64,000 bases of DNA, taken from the NCBI GenBank assembly GCA_002433075.1, contig DJHM01000034.1, forward strand, positions 1,009 to 65,008, written 5' to 3'. A program made the translations under genes and the position numbers. Below, in pieces: positions 1 to 7,599 of the stretch. The DNA comes from Latescibacteria bacterium UBA6620 (GTDB lineage Bacteria; Latescibacterota; UBA2968). The notes under the pieces were generated by a model, which was not told the DNA's origin, did no database searches, and worked only from the letters and a program-made list of their open reading frames with translations. The number at the start of each line of letters is the position of its first letter. Positions within the stretch are counted from its first letter, which is position 1.

Positions 1-844
1 CGAGCGGCTGCCATCCCCGCAACGTGAAGCGTTGCCACCCGCCGTCCTCGGACTTCCGCCAGTAGAGGGGGGCCGTCGGCGTGATCTCACGATCCGCAAG
101 CCTCAGGATCGGTCGCATCGTGCTGTCATCCCACGACTCGGCCAGCCAGTGTGAGAAGGTCTCGTATCCCCCGTCCTCGATGAATTCAAGATACTCGCCA
201 TTGGTCACCGGCCGATTCATCACCTCGAACGCGTGCACGTAGGCCTTATGCACCCCGTACTCGTTGTCGAAACCGAATCCCCCTTCGACATTCCCCACCT
301 CGGTCAGAGCGTCTTCGAACCCGACCCATTCCAGCGGAACCGCCTTCGATTCAGGCGCCTTCGAATCGGGGAAACACGTGTCATCGTCCTGCCGCAACTC
401 GAAACGATTCCGCAGCAGCTCGGCGTAGAACAGCTCCTGATGCTGTTGCTCGTGATGGATCCCCAGTTCAACGACGCTCTCGATATCCTCTCCGGATCCT
501 TCCTCCAGCACACGTTCCATCACAGCATCGAGATCGCGTCGATACTTCAGAATTTCGGCCACGGAAATTTCGCCGATCAGGACCGTACCACGACAGCCCT
601 GTCGGACGTGGGCGCCAGCGCCCTTGTAATAGGAATTGAAGTGATACCAGATCCTCTCGTCGCCCTCTCCGATGGAACCCCCGAAACGAGCGAGCACGAT
701 CACGTCGAAAAACCAGGTCGTGTGACCCAAGTTCCACGCCGGCGGGCTCACCTCGGGCGTGGACTGGTCGTAGTATTCCGCATCGCAACCGAGCCACTCC
801 ACCATCTGAAGACTGTGCTGTCGCACATCACGATATCTCGTCAT
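1..844 (-). CDS. egtB: Ergothioneine biosynthesis protein EgtB, C-terminus beyond the window
   Basis: EgtB is the non-haem iron sulfoxide synthase that joins hercynine to a thiol donor (gamma-Glu-Cys or Cys) using O2. Reading the minus strand from the ATG at 844 gives 281 uninterrupted codons to the window edge. An N-terminal DinB-like domain carries the segment AWNLGHTTWFF (residues ~36-46), FNSYY, and the iron-binding signature GIHHEQQHQEL. An FGE-sulfatase-type domain follows, with PVTNGEYLEFIEDGGY. Family proteins have about 400-450 residues, so roughly a third lies to the left. The frame stays open upstream of the ATG, so a TTG start near 906 is possible. The EgtD partner is not in the window. 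Assignment by motif recall is strong; the exact thiol substrate is unknown. Confidence 0.9.
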   Translation of the reverse strand, partial: MTRYRDVRQHSLQMVEWLGCDAEYYDQSTPEVSPPAWNLGHTTWFFDVIVLARFGGSIGEGDERIWYHFNSYYKGAGAHVRQGCRGTVLIGEISVAEILKYRRDLDAVMERVLEEGSGEDIESVVELGIHHEQQHQELFYAELLRNRFELRQDDDTCFPDSKAPESKAVPLEWVGFEDALTEVGNVEGGFGFDNEYGVHKAYVHAFEVMNRPVTNGEYLEFIEDGGYETFSHWLAESWDDSTMRPILRLADREITPTAPLYWRKSEDGGWQRFTLRGWQPL

Positions 845-978
845 CAACGTCAAACGTGCCTTCCCTTCGTCCTGTCGGTTACGGCCCCCACCTCGGCTCC
901 TGATCAAACAAGATAAAGTATCGAAGACAGTTCGCACGGCAAGGGAGATCCCGTTGCCGCAGGCATAGGCGAGCTAGG

Positions 979-1024
979 AAAGCTACGGCCCGGCAGGCCA
1001 CCCACCGTCTACAGCCCACCGCCG
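979..1024. repeat. Intergenic repeat, GCTACGGCCCGGCAGGCC / CCACCG family
   Basis: This is a short non-coding segment between egtB and the SDR gene. It combines the module GCTACGGCCCGGCAGGCC with a following ACCGTCTACAGCCCACCGCC-like module. Similar modules recur between genes at 5200-5243 (reverse orientation), 9801-9831, 14180-14241 and, in part, 15041-15062. Function is unknown; it looks like a REP-type dispersed repeat. Confidence 0.5.
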
Positions 1025-1118
1025 ACCGCCTTTAGCCCTTGGCAGAACCGCAACACTGCCCCATCCTGTCGTCGAATTGACGTTTCGAAGCTTTGCATCA
1101 GACAACGGAGGAAAATAT

Positions 1119-1973
1119 ATGGGACGACTCGACGGGAAAGTGACCATCATCACCGGATCGACGCTGGGGCTCGGGAAAGCAGCCGCCCTGTTGTTCGCTC
1201 GCGAAGGCGCGAACGTCGTCACGTGCGACCGCGGCCGGACACCTGAAAATGCGGAGAAACTGCTCGAAGCGGCTGAAGGATTATCCGGCGAGGTCGTCTA
1301 CCAGAGATGTGATGTGATGAATCCGGACGACATCGTCTCGCTCTGCGACTTCACCAAAGAGAAGTATGGGCGGGTCGACGTGATAGTCAACAACGCCATC
1401 ATAGACAATCCCGCCGGGATGATTCAAGAGGTGCAGTTGAAGGATTGGGAGGAGACCATCTTCTGTCATATGACCGCCCCGCTTCTGTTTTGCAAGGAAG
1501 TCATCCCCCAGATGGTCGAGCAGGGCGGCGGGAACATCATCAACGTCTCTTCCCACACCGCCCTCGTCGGGGGAAGCTCGATTTCGTCGTATGGTCCCGC
1601 CAAAGCCGGAATGATCAATCTGACGAAGAGCCTGGCCATCACCTACGGGATGCAGGGCATCCGCGCAAACGTCCTGACGCCCGCCCGGATGCTGACCGAG
1701 AAGAAGTTCATTATGCTGGATCAAAACCCGGCCCAGTACCGCCGACAGGACGTCTTCTATCCACTCGGCTCGCCAAGCACGCCCGAACAGGTGGCCGACG
1801 TGATGCTTTTCCTGGCCAGCGATGAATCAGCCGCGGTAACGGGGCACAACTTGGTTGCCGATCGGGGTGTGACCGCGCAGGATCCGATGGTGTGCGGAGC
1901 GCGGAGTGAGCAATCGGTGAGAGAGACCCTTCAGGGTCAAGGCGTCACGACGTGGATCGAAGGGGAACCGTAG
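1119..1973 (+). CDS. Short-chain dehydrogenase/reductase (SDR)
   Basis: A classical SDR of 284 residues. Visible motifs are the Rossmann glycine motif TGSTLGLG (residues ~13-20), NNA, the catalytic serine region NVSSHTA, and the active-site YGPAK (Y-x-x-x-K). The ATG at 1119 is chosen because GGAGG lies just upstream (1108-1112) and the SDR fold starts directly after it; an in-frame start at 1077 would add 14 non-family residues. The C-terminal ~35 residues run past the usual TG..L.VDGG end. The substrate cannot be named; relatives act on sugars, polyols or steroids. The next gene follows after 27 bases and is probably co-transcribed. Confidence 0.85.
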   Translation: MGRLDGKVTIITGSTLGLGKAAALLFAREGANVVTCDRGRTPENAEKLLEAAEGLSGEVVYQRCDVMNPDDIVSLCDFTKEKYGRVDVIVNNAIIDNPAGMIQEVQLKDWEETIFCHMTAPLLFCKEVIPQMVEQGGGNIINVSSHTALVGGSSISSYGPAKAGMINLTKSLAITYGMQGIRANVLTPARMLTEKKFIMLDQNPAQYRRQDVFYPLGSPSTPEQVADVMLFLASDESAAVTGHNLVADRGVTAQDPMVCGARSEQSVRETLQGQGVTTWIEGEP

Positions 1974-2000
1974 AAGAACAACTTGAAGCCGGGAGTCAGA

Positions 2001-2264
2001 ATGACTGACGAAGACGATCTGCTGGGTGGTGAACGAGTAACGCTTCAATTTACGGTCGACGACTATTACGTCGAGGTCATTGAGAAGGCGACGGCGAAAG
2101 CTGGATTGAGTGTCGATCAATTCGTAGAGATGACCCTGATGTGGTGGATCGGAACATCAAACTATCCTCGACTCGAAAGAGCCGCTCAGAAGGCAGGTCA
2201 GGATCCGGGCATCTATATGGAAACGGCCATCGACCAGAGGGTAAGACGTGATCTTGGGGAGTAG
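2001..2264 (+). CDS. Small protein, possible ribbon-helix-helix fold
   Basis: An 87-residue acidic protein I do not recognise by name. The ATG at 2001 has GGGAG 5 bases upstream, which favours it over the ATG at 1983. The layout is a short strand (VTLQFTV), a helix of about 15 residues, a Leu-Ser turn, then a second helix (QFVEMTLMWWI), which is compatible with a ribbon-helix-helix DNA-binding core. The C-terminal third is charged. It sits 27 bases behind the SDR gene and is followed by a hairpin terminator. The DNA-binding role is inference only. Confidence 0.6.
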   Translation: MTDEDDLLGGERVTLQFTVDDYYVEVIEKATAKAGLSVDQFVEMTLMWWIGTSNYPRLERAAQKAGQDPGIYMETAIDQRVRRDLGE

Positions 2265-2300
2265 AACGTCATCTTCTCCGAAACTCTGAGAATGAAAGAC

Positions 2301-2333
2301 GGGCTACGACCGAATGTCGTAACCCGTTGTTTT
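2301..2333 (+). terminator. Rho-independent terminator after the SDR/small-protein pair
   Basis: GGGCTACGAC (2301-2310) pairs with GTCGTAACCC (2316-2325) with one G-T wobble and a 5-base loop, followed by a T-rich run. The hairpin plus about 15 downstream bases (TGGTGGGTGGTACC) closely resembles the hairpin and tRNA-Val 3' end at 4667-4720. Confidence 0.7.
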
Positions 2334-2386
2334 GCTGGTGGGTGGTACCACGTCAGCAAGGCTACCACAGGCCCGTGGGACTTCCG

Positions 2387-3472
2387 CTAGCTCAGCCACC
2401 AGTGCAGGATGTTCGTCATATATCCTTCGTACGCGTGAGAAGCCTGGATCAGCAGGCGTTCCGGTTCACCGGGGCTGTGCACCTGTAAATTGTTCGAGTA
2501 GGCGCCGGCGCGCGCTTCCTGCATTCGCAGGTAGCGTCCCGAGTCCCAATGGATGCCGTCGTCCGACGTATACAATACGAAATGCCCACTCCCCTCTCCC
2601 TGGGCTCCGCTCCGTCCGTGAAGGACGTATCCGCCTTTGAAACGGGCCATCTGCGGATTTCGGATCTTCTTCTCTAAAAACGCGGTTTGCACGTCGCTCC
2701 AGGTGTGGCCGCCGTCGTGACTGATGACGTAGTCCAGGTGCTTTTCGTCGGTCTTGTTGTAGACGTAGGCGATCAGTCCGCCGTTTTTCAGAATCGACAG
2801 GGCGCCGTAGCCCCGACACTGGATGTCGAGCGGTAGCTTGCTACGCAGCGCGAAGCTGCGACCGTGATCGGTGCTTGCGTAGAGCCCGTAGAAGTGCTCG
2901 GGAAGGTTGCCGTACCATTGGATGGAGCTGTCGTTGCACAGCTCGAGAACCAGGATATCGCCGTCGTGAACCATCGCATCCCAGATGCGGCCGGGTTGAT
3001 CGCCCACCGGTTCTGCAGGTCCCCACGTATGACCGCCATCCGTGCTGCGAAGACAGGTGGGAACGTCCAACGGCGCCCACGCCCACTTCTCTTCTTCCGT
3101 GTTCCCGCACTCCAGGTTGAACAAGACGACCGTCCCGTCGTCCGCTCGCACGGCATTTTCACACATCACGGATTTGCCGGCGTTGCTGCCGTAGACCGCC
3201 TTGGAGTAGTCAAGTACTTCGCCCGCGCTCCAGGTTTGTCCCCCGTCTTCGGAACGCCGGTATTCCATCCACCCGTCCCCCGTGTGTCCGTCGTTCCTGT
3301 TCGAGCAGTTGGGGTAGAACGCCAGGATTTTCCCCGGAGCGTATTCAACGAGCGCGTGCCCCAGGTGGCCACTGCGCCCGGATCGGGCGTGGTCTACAAA
3401 CATGATGCCGTCGTTGGGTGGATCCGGCGGCTCGATCTCGAATGCGGTGCTGACCGTGGGGGTTTCGTCCAT
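2387..3472 (-). CDS. BNR/Asp-box sialidase-like beta-propeller protein
   Basis: A 361-residue protein of the exo-alpha-sialidase superfamily. Asp-box motifs (S-x-D-x-G-x-T-W) occur at least five times: SEDGGQTW, STDGGHTW, STDHGRSF, SHDGGHTW and TSDDGIHW, evenly spaced as expected for a six-bladed propeller. The N-terminal Arg-rich HARSGRSGHLGH stretch may contain a catalytic arginine. There is no signal peptide, so it is either cytoplasmic or the start is misplaced. Such proteins hydrolyse or bind terminal sugars of glycans; no specific substrate can be read from sequence. It is transcribed in the same direction as, and 27 bases after, a decayed LRR gene. Confidence 0.8.
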   Translation of the reverse strand: MDETPTVSTAFEIEPPDPPNDGIMFVDHARSGRSGHLGHALVEYAPGKILAFYPNCSNRNDGHTGDGWMEYRRSEDGGQTWSAGEVLDYSKAVYGSNAGKSVMCENAVRADDGTVVLFNLECGNTEEEKWAWAPLDVPTCLRSTDGGHTWGPAEPVGDQPGRIWDAMVHDGDILVLELCNDSSIQWYGNLPEHFYGLYASTDHGRSFALRSKLPLDIQCRGYGALSILKNGGLIAYVYNKTDEKHLDYVISHDGGHTWSDVQTAFLEKKIRNPQMARFKGGYVLHGRSGAQGEGSGHFVLYTSDDGIHWDSGRYLRMQEARAGAYSNNLQVHSPGEPERLLIQASHAYEGYMTNILHWWLS

Positions 3473-3499
3473 TTCTGCTCATCCTTTGGTTTTCCGCGT

Positions 3500-4534
3500 T
3501 CAGGTTTCCACTAATACTTTCACGAGTGAGACAACGTATCTAACATCTTCCTCGGTTACAAAGACCTCACGTTGAATGAAGACCGCTTCGCCTCCGAGTC
3601 CCATGAGATACTCTATCTCAGAATTCAATTCTATCTGATTGCCATTTGGATCCAGCAAAACCGTATCGTCTGCGAGTTCGACCGCGCTGCCCATATGGCC
3701 AGACTGAAAGAAAGACGGAGACAGTGCGAATTGCACCCACCATACCCCATTGGTCACAGATGGGTTTATCTGATGTCTCTCAAAAATTTCCTCGTCATCC
3801 CTTAGGGGTCTGGGCTGTTCCGGATTATGCAACTGTAGCCGCAAAATACCTGAGCCTGAGGAATTGAACTGAATTATTACCTGGCTGGCATCTTCTCCTC
3901 CAAGACCCTTCCTAAAGTCCCTCCAGGATATCTCTTCACCAAATAACCCAACGGCATGATCTGACAGGATGTCCGCCGGCGCCCTTGCCCTGAGGATCAA
4001 CGTGACTCGTTCCGAACGTTCTGGATGAGGCAGGTCGTCAAGCGCAGGGTGGTAGGCGCTAGTTACAAACCCATAAATCTCAAACGGCTCTCCCTCAGGC
4101 TCAGGCTTATCGAAATCGACCGTGACTCCCCGCTCTTCCAGGTCAGGGATCTGCGTCTCAAGCGCATCCGCGCTAAGGGGATTGCCAGTCAGAAGGATTG
4201 TATCCCCTGATCCGAGTCCGACATTGTCAACCAGTGGGGAAACGTCAGTGATCTGATTGTTGCCGAGACGGAGGGTCGTGAGTGCGGTGAGGCCAGACAA
4301 GGGCGAAACGTCACCGATCTGATTATTGTCGAGAGTGAGGTCCTTGAGTGTGGCGAGGTTCTCGATTCCACTCAAACTACCAATGCGTTGGTCTGAAGCA
4401 TTTAGTTCCGTCAGCTTTGAGACGTCCGTCCGCAGGGAGACTTCCCCAAGGTTGTCCCTGTCCAAGGCCCTGCGAACAGCTGCCTCAAGATTCCTATCCG
4501 CAAATAAGGACCCATCGACAATGACTCCCCGTGC
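3500..4534 (-). pseudogene. Leucine-rich-repeat protein, 5'-truncated and probably decayed
   Basis: The open frame contains an LRR cap (DRNLEAAVRRAL), about three internalin-like repeats (LTLDNNQIGDVSPLSGL, LRLGNNQITDVSPLV) and a ~200-residue C-terminal region of unknown fold. The first ATG is at 4465, inside the cap. Reading upstream in frame reaches TGA at 4535-4537, and before it the sequence VPEIDAL, which matches the repeat-end pattern QIPDLEERGV seen later in the same protein. Further upstream, in another frame, lies GTRITLADNP, again LRR-like. Thus repeat-coding sequence continues to about 4650 but is broken by a stop and a frameshift. No signal peptide remains, which is unusual for this surface-protein family. 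Confidence 0.6.
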
Positions 4535-4666
4535 TCATAGGGCATCGATCTCAGGGACCTTGGTTGTCAACCGTTTCAAAAAATGCCTCATAGACCACGG
4601 GATTGTCAGCCAGGGTGATTCTTGTCCCTGATCCAAGTAGGAATCGGAGGTGGGGACATAGAGGAA

Positions 4667-4703
4667 ACGGGTCACGACAAATTGCCGTAACCCGTGGTTT
4701 TTT
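4667..4703. terminator. Hairpin next to tRNA-Val, possibly bidirectional
   Basis: ACGGGTCACG (4667-4676) pairs imperfectly with CCGTAACCCGT (4685-4695). TTTTTT follows on the plus strand, while the hairpin directly follows the tRNA on the minus strand. It is homologous to the hairpin at 2301-2333. Confidence 0.6.
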
Positions 4704-4705
4704 AT

Positions 4706-4782
4706 TGGTGGGCGATACCGGATTCGAACCAGTGACTTCCTGCTTGTAAGGCAGGCGCTCTAACCAGCTGAGCTAATCGCCC
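4706..4782 (-). tRNA. tRNA-Val (anticodon UAC), CCA encoded
   Basis: The minus strand gives a complete cloverleaf: acceptor GGGCGAT pairing with ATCGCCC, D-arm with AGCTGGTTA, anticodon stem CCTGC/GCAGG with loop CTTACAA (anticodon TAC), T-arm ACTGG-TTCGAAT-CCGGT, discriminator A and an encoded CCA. It lies alone between the membrane-protein gene and the LRR remnant. Confidence 0.95.
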
Positions 4783-4801
4783 GTTTTGTAGGACGGCGAC
4801 C

Positions 4802-5101
4802 TCAGCCGTCGTCTGTCCCCTGATCGCTGTCTAGTTCTTCTTCGCCCTTCTTCTTCAGCAGCAGCGCCGCTGGAACCAGCCCGAGATACCCGATCACCAG
4901 AAGGATCGGTGCCAGCGTCAACGAAAGGAACCCATCGACCGGTGGCTGGGCCATACAGATGTAGCCCACGGCGATCACAACGATGCCAGCCATAAACACA
5001 ATCAGATTCCGTCGGTCGTACGGAAGCGGCAGCACCTCGATCTCGGTTTTCTCCCGCGATCTGCGAGCGCTCCGTGCTCTTTCTCGTCGTCGATTCGCCA
5101 T
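4802..5101 (-). CDS. Small two-helix membrane protein, DUF3098-like
   Basis: A 99-residue protein with a basic N-terminus (first ~18 residues, many Arg), two predicted membrane segments (about residues 31-50 and 60-82), and an acidic C-terminal tail. The order of a first helix with IVVIAVGYICM followed by LAPILLVIGYL fits the DUF3098 pattern seen in Bacteroidetes-related bacteria. It is the last gene of the ffh-rplS operon direction, 170 bases after rplS. Role unknown. Confidence 0.65.
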   Translation of the reverse strand: MANRRRERARSARRSREKTEIEVLPLPYDRRNLIVFMAGIVVIAVGYICMAQPPVDGFLSLTLAPILLVIGYLGLVPAALLLKKKGEEELDSDQGTDDG

Positions 5102-5199
5102 AGACTATCCGATGACCAACCCCTCCCTCACATCCAGGAGGCTACTCTGCACTGTCAGCGAATCCGCCTTCACCCAAAGATCTCTCTGCGATCTCCCTG

Positions 5200-5243
5200 G
5201 CTTGCCGAAGCTTTCCCGACGAGCCGTAGCTTTCAGCGAAGGC
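5200..5243. repeat. Intergenic repeat, reverse copy of the TTCGCTGAAGCTACGG family
   Basis: Read on the minus strand it contains GCCTTCGCTGAAAGCTACGG and a nearby CTTCGGCAAG, matching the copy at 14180-14241. It fills part of the 173-base gap between rplS and the small membrane-protein gene, which holds no other recognisable feature. Confidence 0.4.
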
Positions 5244-5274
5244 AGCTGCGCTCCCCGCGGTGAAAGATTCTGCT

Positions 5275-5619
5275 CTATCGTTCTTCCTGAATCCGTGCCG
5301 CGCGGCCTCGACGCTCACGCAGATACGTGATCCGAGAGCGGCGCACCTTCCCTCGTCGAGGACACTCGATCTTCGCGATGCGCGGTGAATTCAGCGGATA
5401 GATGCGCTCCACCCCGACGCCGCCGGCCGAGATCTTGCGAACCGTGAACGTTTCGCTCATCCCCGCCCCGCGTCGCTGCATCACGACCCCTTCGAAAATC
5501 TGGATGCGTTCCTTCTCACCCTCGATCACCCGCTGGTGCACGCGCACCGTATCGCCCGCGGAAAAATCGGGCACATCCTTAATCTGGCTGGCTCCTACTG
5601 CTTCGAGAATCGCATCCAT
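5275..5619 (-). CDS. rplS: 50S ribosomal protein L19
   Basis: A 114-residue protein at the usual L19 length. Family hallmarks are visible: PDFSAGDTVRVHQRVIEG near the N-terminus, RIQIFEGVVMQRRGAGMSETFTVRK-type core (only part quoted here: FEGVVMQRRGAG), and YPLNSPRIAKIECPRRGKVR near the C-terminus. L19 sits at the 30S/50S interface. It lies downstream of trmD in the same direction, the conserved rpsP-rimM-trmD-rplS order, although a 231-base gap separates it from trmD. Confidence 0.97.
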   Translation of the reverse strand: MDAILEAVGASQIKDVPDFSAGDTVRVHQRVIEGEKERIQIFEGVVMQRRGAGMSETFTVRKISAGGVGVERIYPLNSPRIAKIECPRRGKVRRSRITYLRERRGRAARIQEER

Positions 5620-5850
5620 CGTTCCTCTCCTGGTCTACACCTGACGGGGATGATTGTTCATTTATTGGGTTCATCGCGACAGGCCGCCGAGGGATCGTAC
5701 ACCTTCACATTGGTTCTACAAGCTACGGCGCCCTGCTTTTCTTCTCCATCCCAGGGCGGTGCCCTCGGATACATTATCCCGACCCTTCAGGCCGGTAAAC
5801 CTGGCTCTTCGTTGGGAGTCTTCTTCCCCTTCTCTACTTCTCCCTCTTCT

Positions 5851-6522
5851 CTACTCCAAAAGATCCGGCCGTCGCTGCCGCGTTCTCTTCACCGCTTCAT
5901 CCTGGCGCCAGGCCTCGATCTTCTCGTGATCCCCGTTCAGCAGGACATCCGGCACGCTCATCCCCTTGAATTCACGAGGCCGGGTATACCACGGGCAATC
6001 GAGCAACCCGTTCTGAAACGAATCATCCAGCGCCGATTCGGCATCCCCGATGACGCCCGGAATCAACCGGGTCACCGCGTCCATCAAGGCCAGGGCCGGA
6101 AACTCACCCCCGCTCAGCACGTAATCGCCGACCGAAATCTCGTCCGTCACGTACTTCGTGCGAATCCGTTCATCGATGCCGCGATAGTGTCCGCACAGTA
6201 GAATCAGACGGGACTTCAACGACAGGTGATTCGCCGTCGCCTGATCCAGCCGGTCGCCGTCCGCCGTCAGGTAAATCACCGGCGCCGTGTCCTGGCCCTT
6301 CACATCTTCGATCGCCCGAGCCATCGGCTCCGGCTTGAAAATCATCCCTGCGCCGCCCCCGCAGGGCGTGTCATCGACCGTCTTGTGTCGATCGTCCGTG
6401 TAGTCACGGAGATCGTGCGCGTGAAGCGCGACGTACCCGGCCTCGATCGCGCGTCCCGGAATGCTGTGCGACATCGCGTCACGAATCAGCTCAGGGAAGA
6501 TGGTGATGACATCGAAGCGCAT
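5851..6522 (-). CDS. trmD: tRNA (guanine37-N1)-methyltransferase
   Basis: TrmD methylates G37 of tRNAs reading CNN codons, using SAM bound in a trefoil-knot SPOUT fold. The 223-residue protein begins MRFDVITIFPELI and shows DDTPCGGGAGMIFKPEP, the knot region LILLCGHYRGIDERI, and ISVGDYVLSGGEFPALALMD. The C-terminal catalytic region includes CPWYTRPREFKGMSVPDVLL. Its length is slightly short but complete. It is part of the ribosomal operon downstream of rimM. Confidence 0.97.
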   Translation of the reverse strand: MRFDVITIFPELIRDAMSHSIPGRAIEAGYVALHAHDLRDYTDDRHKTVDDTPCGGGAGMIFKPEPMARAIEDVKGQDTAPVIYLTADGDRLDQATANHLSLKSRLILLCGHYRGIDERIRTKYVTDEISVGDYVLSGGEFPALALMDAVTRLIPGVIGDAESALDDSFQNGLLDCPWYTRPREFKGMSVPDVLLNGDHEKIEAWRQDEAVKRTRQRRPDLLE

Positions 6523-6612
6523 AACTGCAGATGACCACCCTGCCTAGGCCAAGGCTCCGGCACGGCAGGCGAAGACACCAAGAGAACCCCTAGACGATCA
6601 CGACCGCCCGTC

Positions 6613-7131
6613 CTATCGCTCTCCCAGCAGTCCCTCAAGGTTTGAAACGATCACTTTCCTGGCGTCTCGATCGACCGTCAGGAGGTCTCTGGTCGCGGGA
6701 AGCAGAATCTCTTCTCCATCCCGGTCGACCACGTAAACATCGTTTCCGGGGATCGAGATGACATCCTTCACTGTTCCGACAACTTCACCGGTCGATGTCT
6801 TCACGGACATCCCGACCAGTTCGAACACGTAGAATGTGTCTTCCGGAAGTTCGAATGCCTCGTCGCGAGAAACGAGCACCAGCGCGCCACGATAGACGTC
6901 CACTGCCTGTGGCGTGTTCACGCCCGCGAACTTGACCGCCAGCTTGTTGCCATATACCCGCGCGGACTCGACGCGCGCCTCGACGTCGGGTCGTCCATCC
7001 TCGAACTCGAGCACCACCGATTCCAACTCGCCGAAACGCTCGACGAAATCGGTCAGCGGATGGCAATAAATCTCGCCCTTGATCCCGCGCGGCTTCCGCA
7101 ACTTTCCGACAGCGACCATCGTCTCCGACAT
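6613..7131 (-). CDS. rimM: Ribosome maturation factor RimM
   Basis: RimM assists 30S head maturation by binding S19. The 172-residue protein has the N-terminal barrel motif VGKLRKPRGIKGEIYCHPLTD and a C-terminal PRC-barrel-like domain with TGEVVGTVKDVISIPGNDVY and EILLPATRDLL. It lies between rpsP and trmD, as in most bacteria. The gap to the rpsP stop is 26 bases; the KH-domain protein gene that often sits here is absent. Confidence 0.95.
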   Translation of the reverse strand: MSETMVAVGKLRKPRGIKGEIYCHPLTDFVERFGELESVVLEFEDGRPDVEARVESARVYGNKLAVKFAGVNTPQAVDVYRGALVLVSRDEAFELPEDTFYVFELVGMSVKTSTGEVVGTVKDVISIPGNDVYVVDRDGEEILLPATRDLLTVDRDARKVIVSNLEGLLGER

Positions 7132-7157
7132 CGCGCCCGGTTGACCTTGAATCGCCG

Positions 7158-7478
7158 TCAGGATTCTGACGACTCGGCCTCCGCCCCATCGTCACCGCCC
7201 GCTACGGGTGCAGTACCCGTGCGTGCCTCGTGGATTCGTCGCAGAATGCCCTGCTGCCGGAACAGGCTCTTCGCCGTATCCGTAGGCTGAGCGCCCACAC
7301 TCAACCAATGAGCCACACGCTCTTCCTTCAACTCGACGATTTGAGGGTCTTTCGTCGGGTTGTAGTAACCAAGATTCTCGATGAACCGGCTCTTCTGGGG
7401 ATCGCGTTTGTCCATCACGACCACGCGATAAAACGGGTTGTGCCGACTACCGAGACGCATCAAACGAATCTTTACCAA
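7158..7478 (-). CDS. rpsP: 30S ribosomal protein S16
   Basis: S16 is a 30S assembly protein. The protein starts MVKIRLMRLGSRHNPFYRVV and contains DKRDPQKSRFIENLGYYNP and HWLSVGAQPTDTAKSLF, the standard S16 signature. At 106 residues it carries a ~20-residue acidic tail (DDGAEAESSES) beyond the core, a common lineage-specific extension. First of the rpsP-rimM-trmD-rplS block and downstream of ffh. Confidence 0.97.
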   Translation of the reverse strand: MVKIRLMRLGSRHNPFYRVVVMDKRDPQKSRFIENLGYYNPTKDPQIVELKEERVAHWLSVGAQPTDTAKSLFRQQGILRRIHEARTGTAPVAGGDDGAEAESSES

Positions 7479-7599
7479 ACCAACTCCTCCGCTGGGGATT
7501 GAATCTCATTACGACAAAAGTAACAGTGGTCACGGCTTGCCGCGACCCTTCTCCTGTCTTGCTTTTCTTGGTGTCTTGGAGCCTTGGTGGTTCCGTGCC

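Noticed and set aside
233..916. A 227-residue plus-strand open frame over egtB
   Set aside because: The minus strand encodes clear EgtB motifs, and the plus frame has no family features.
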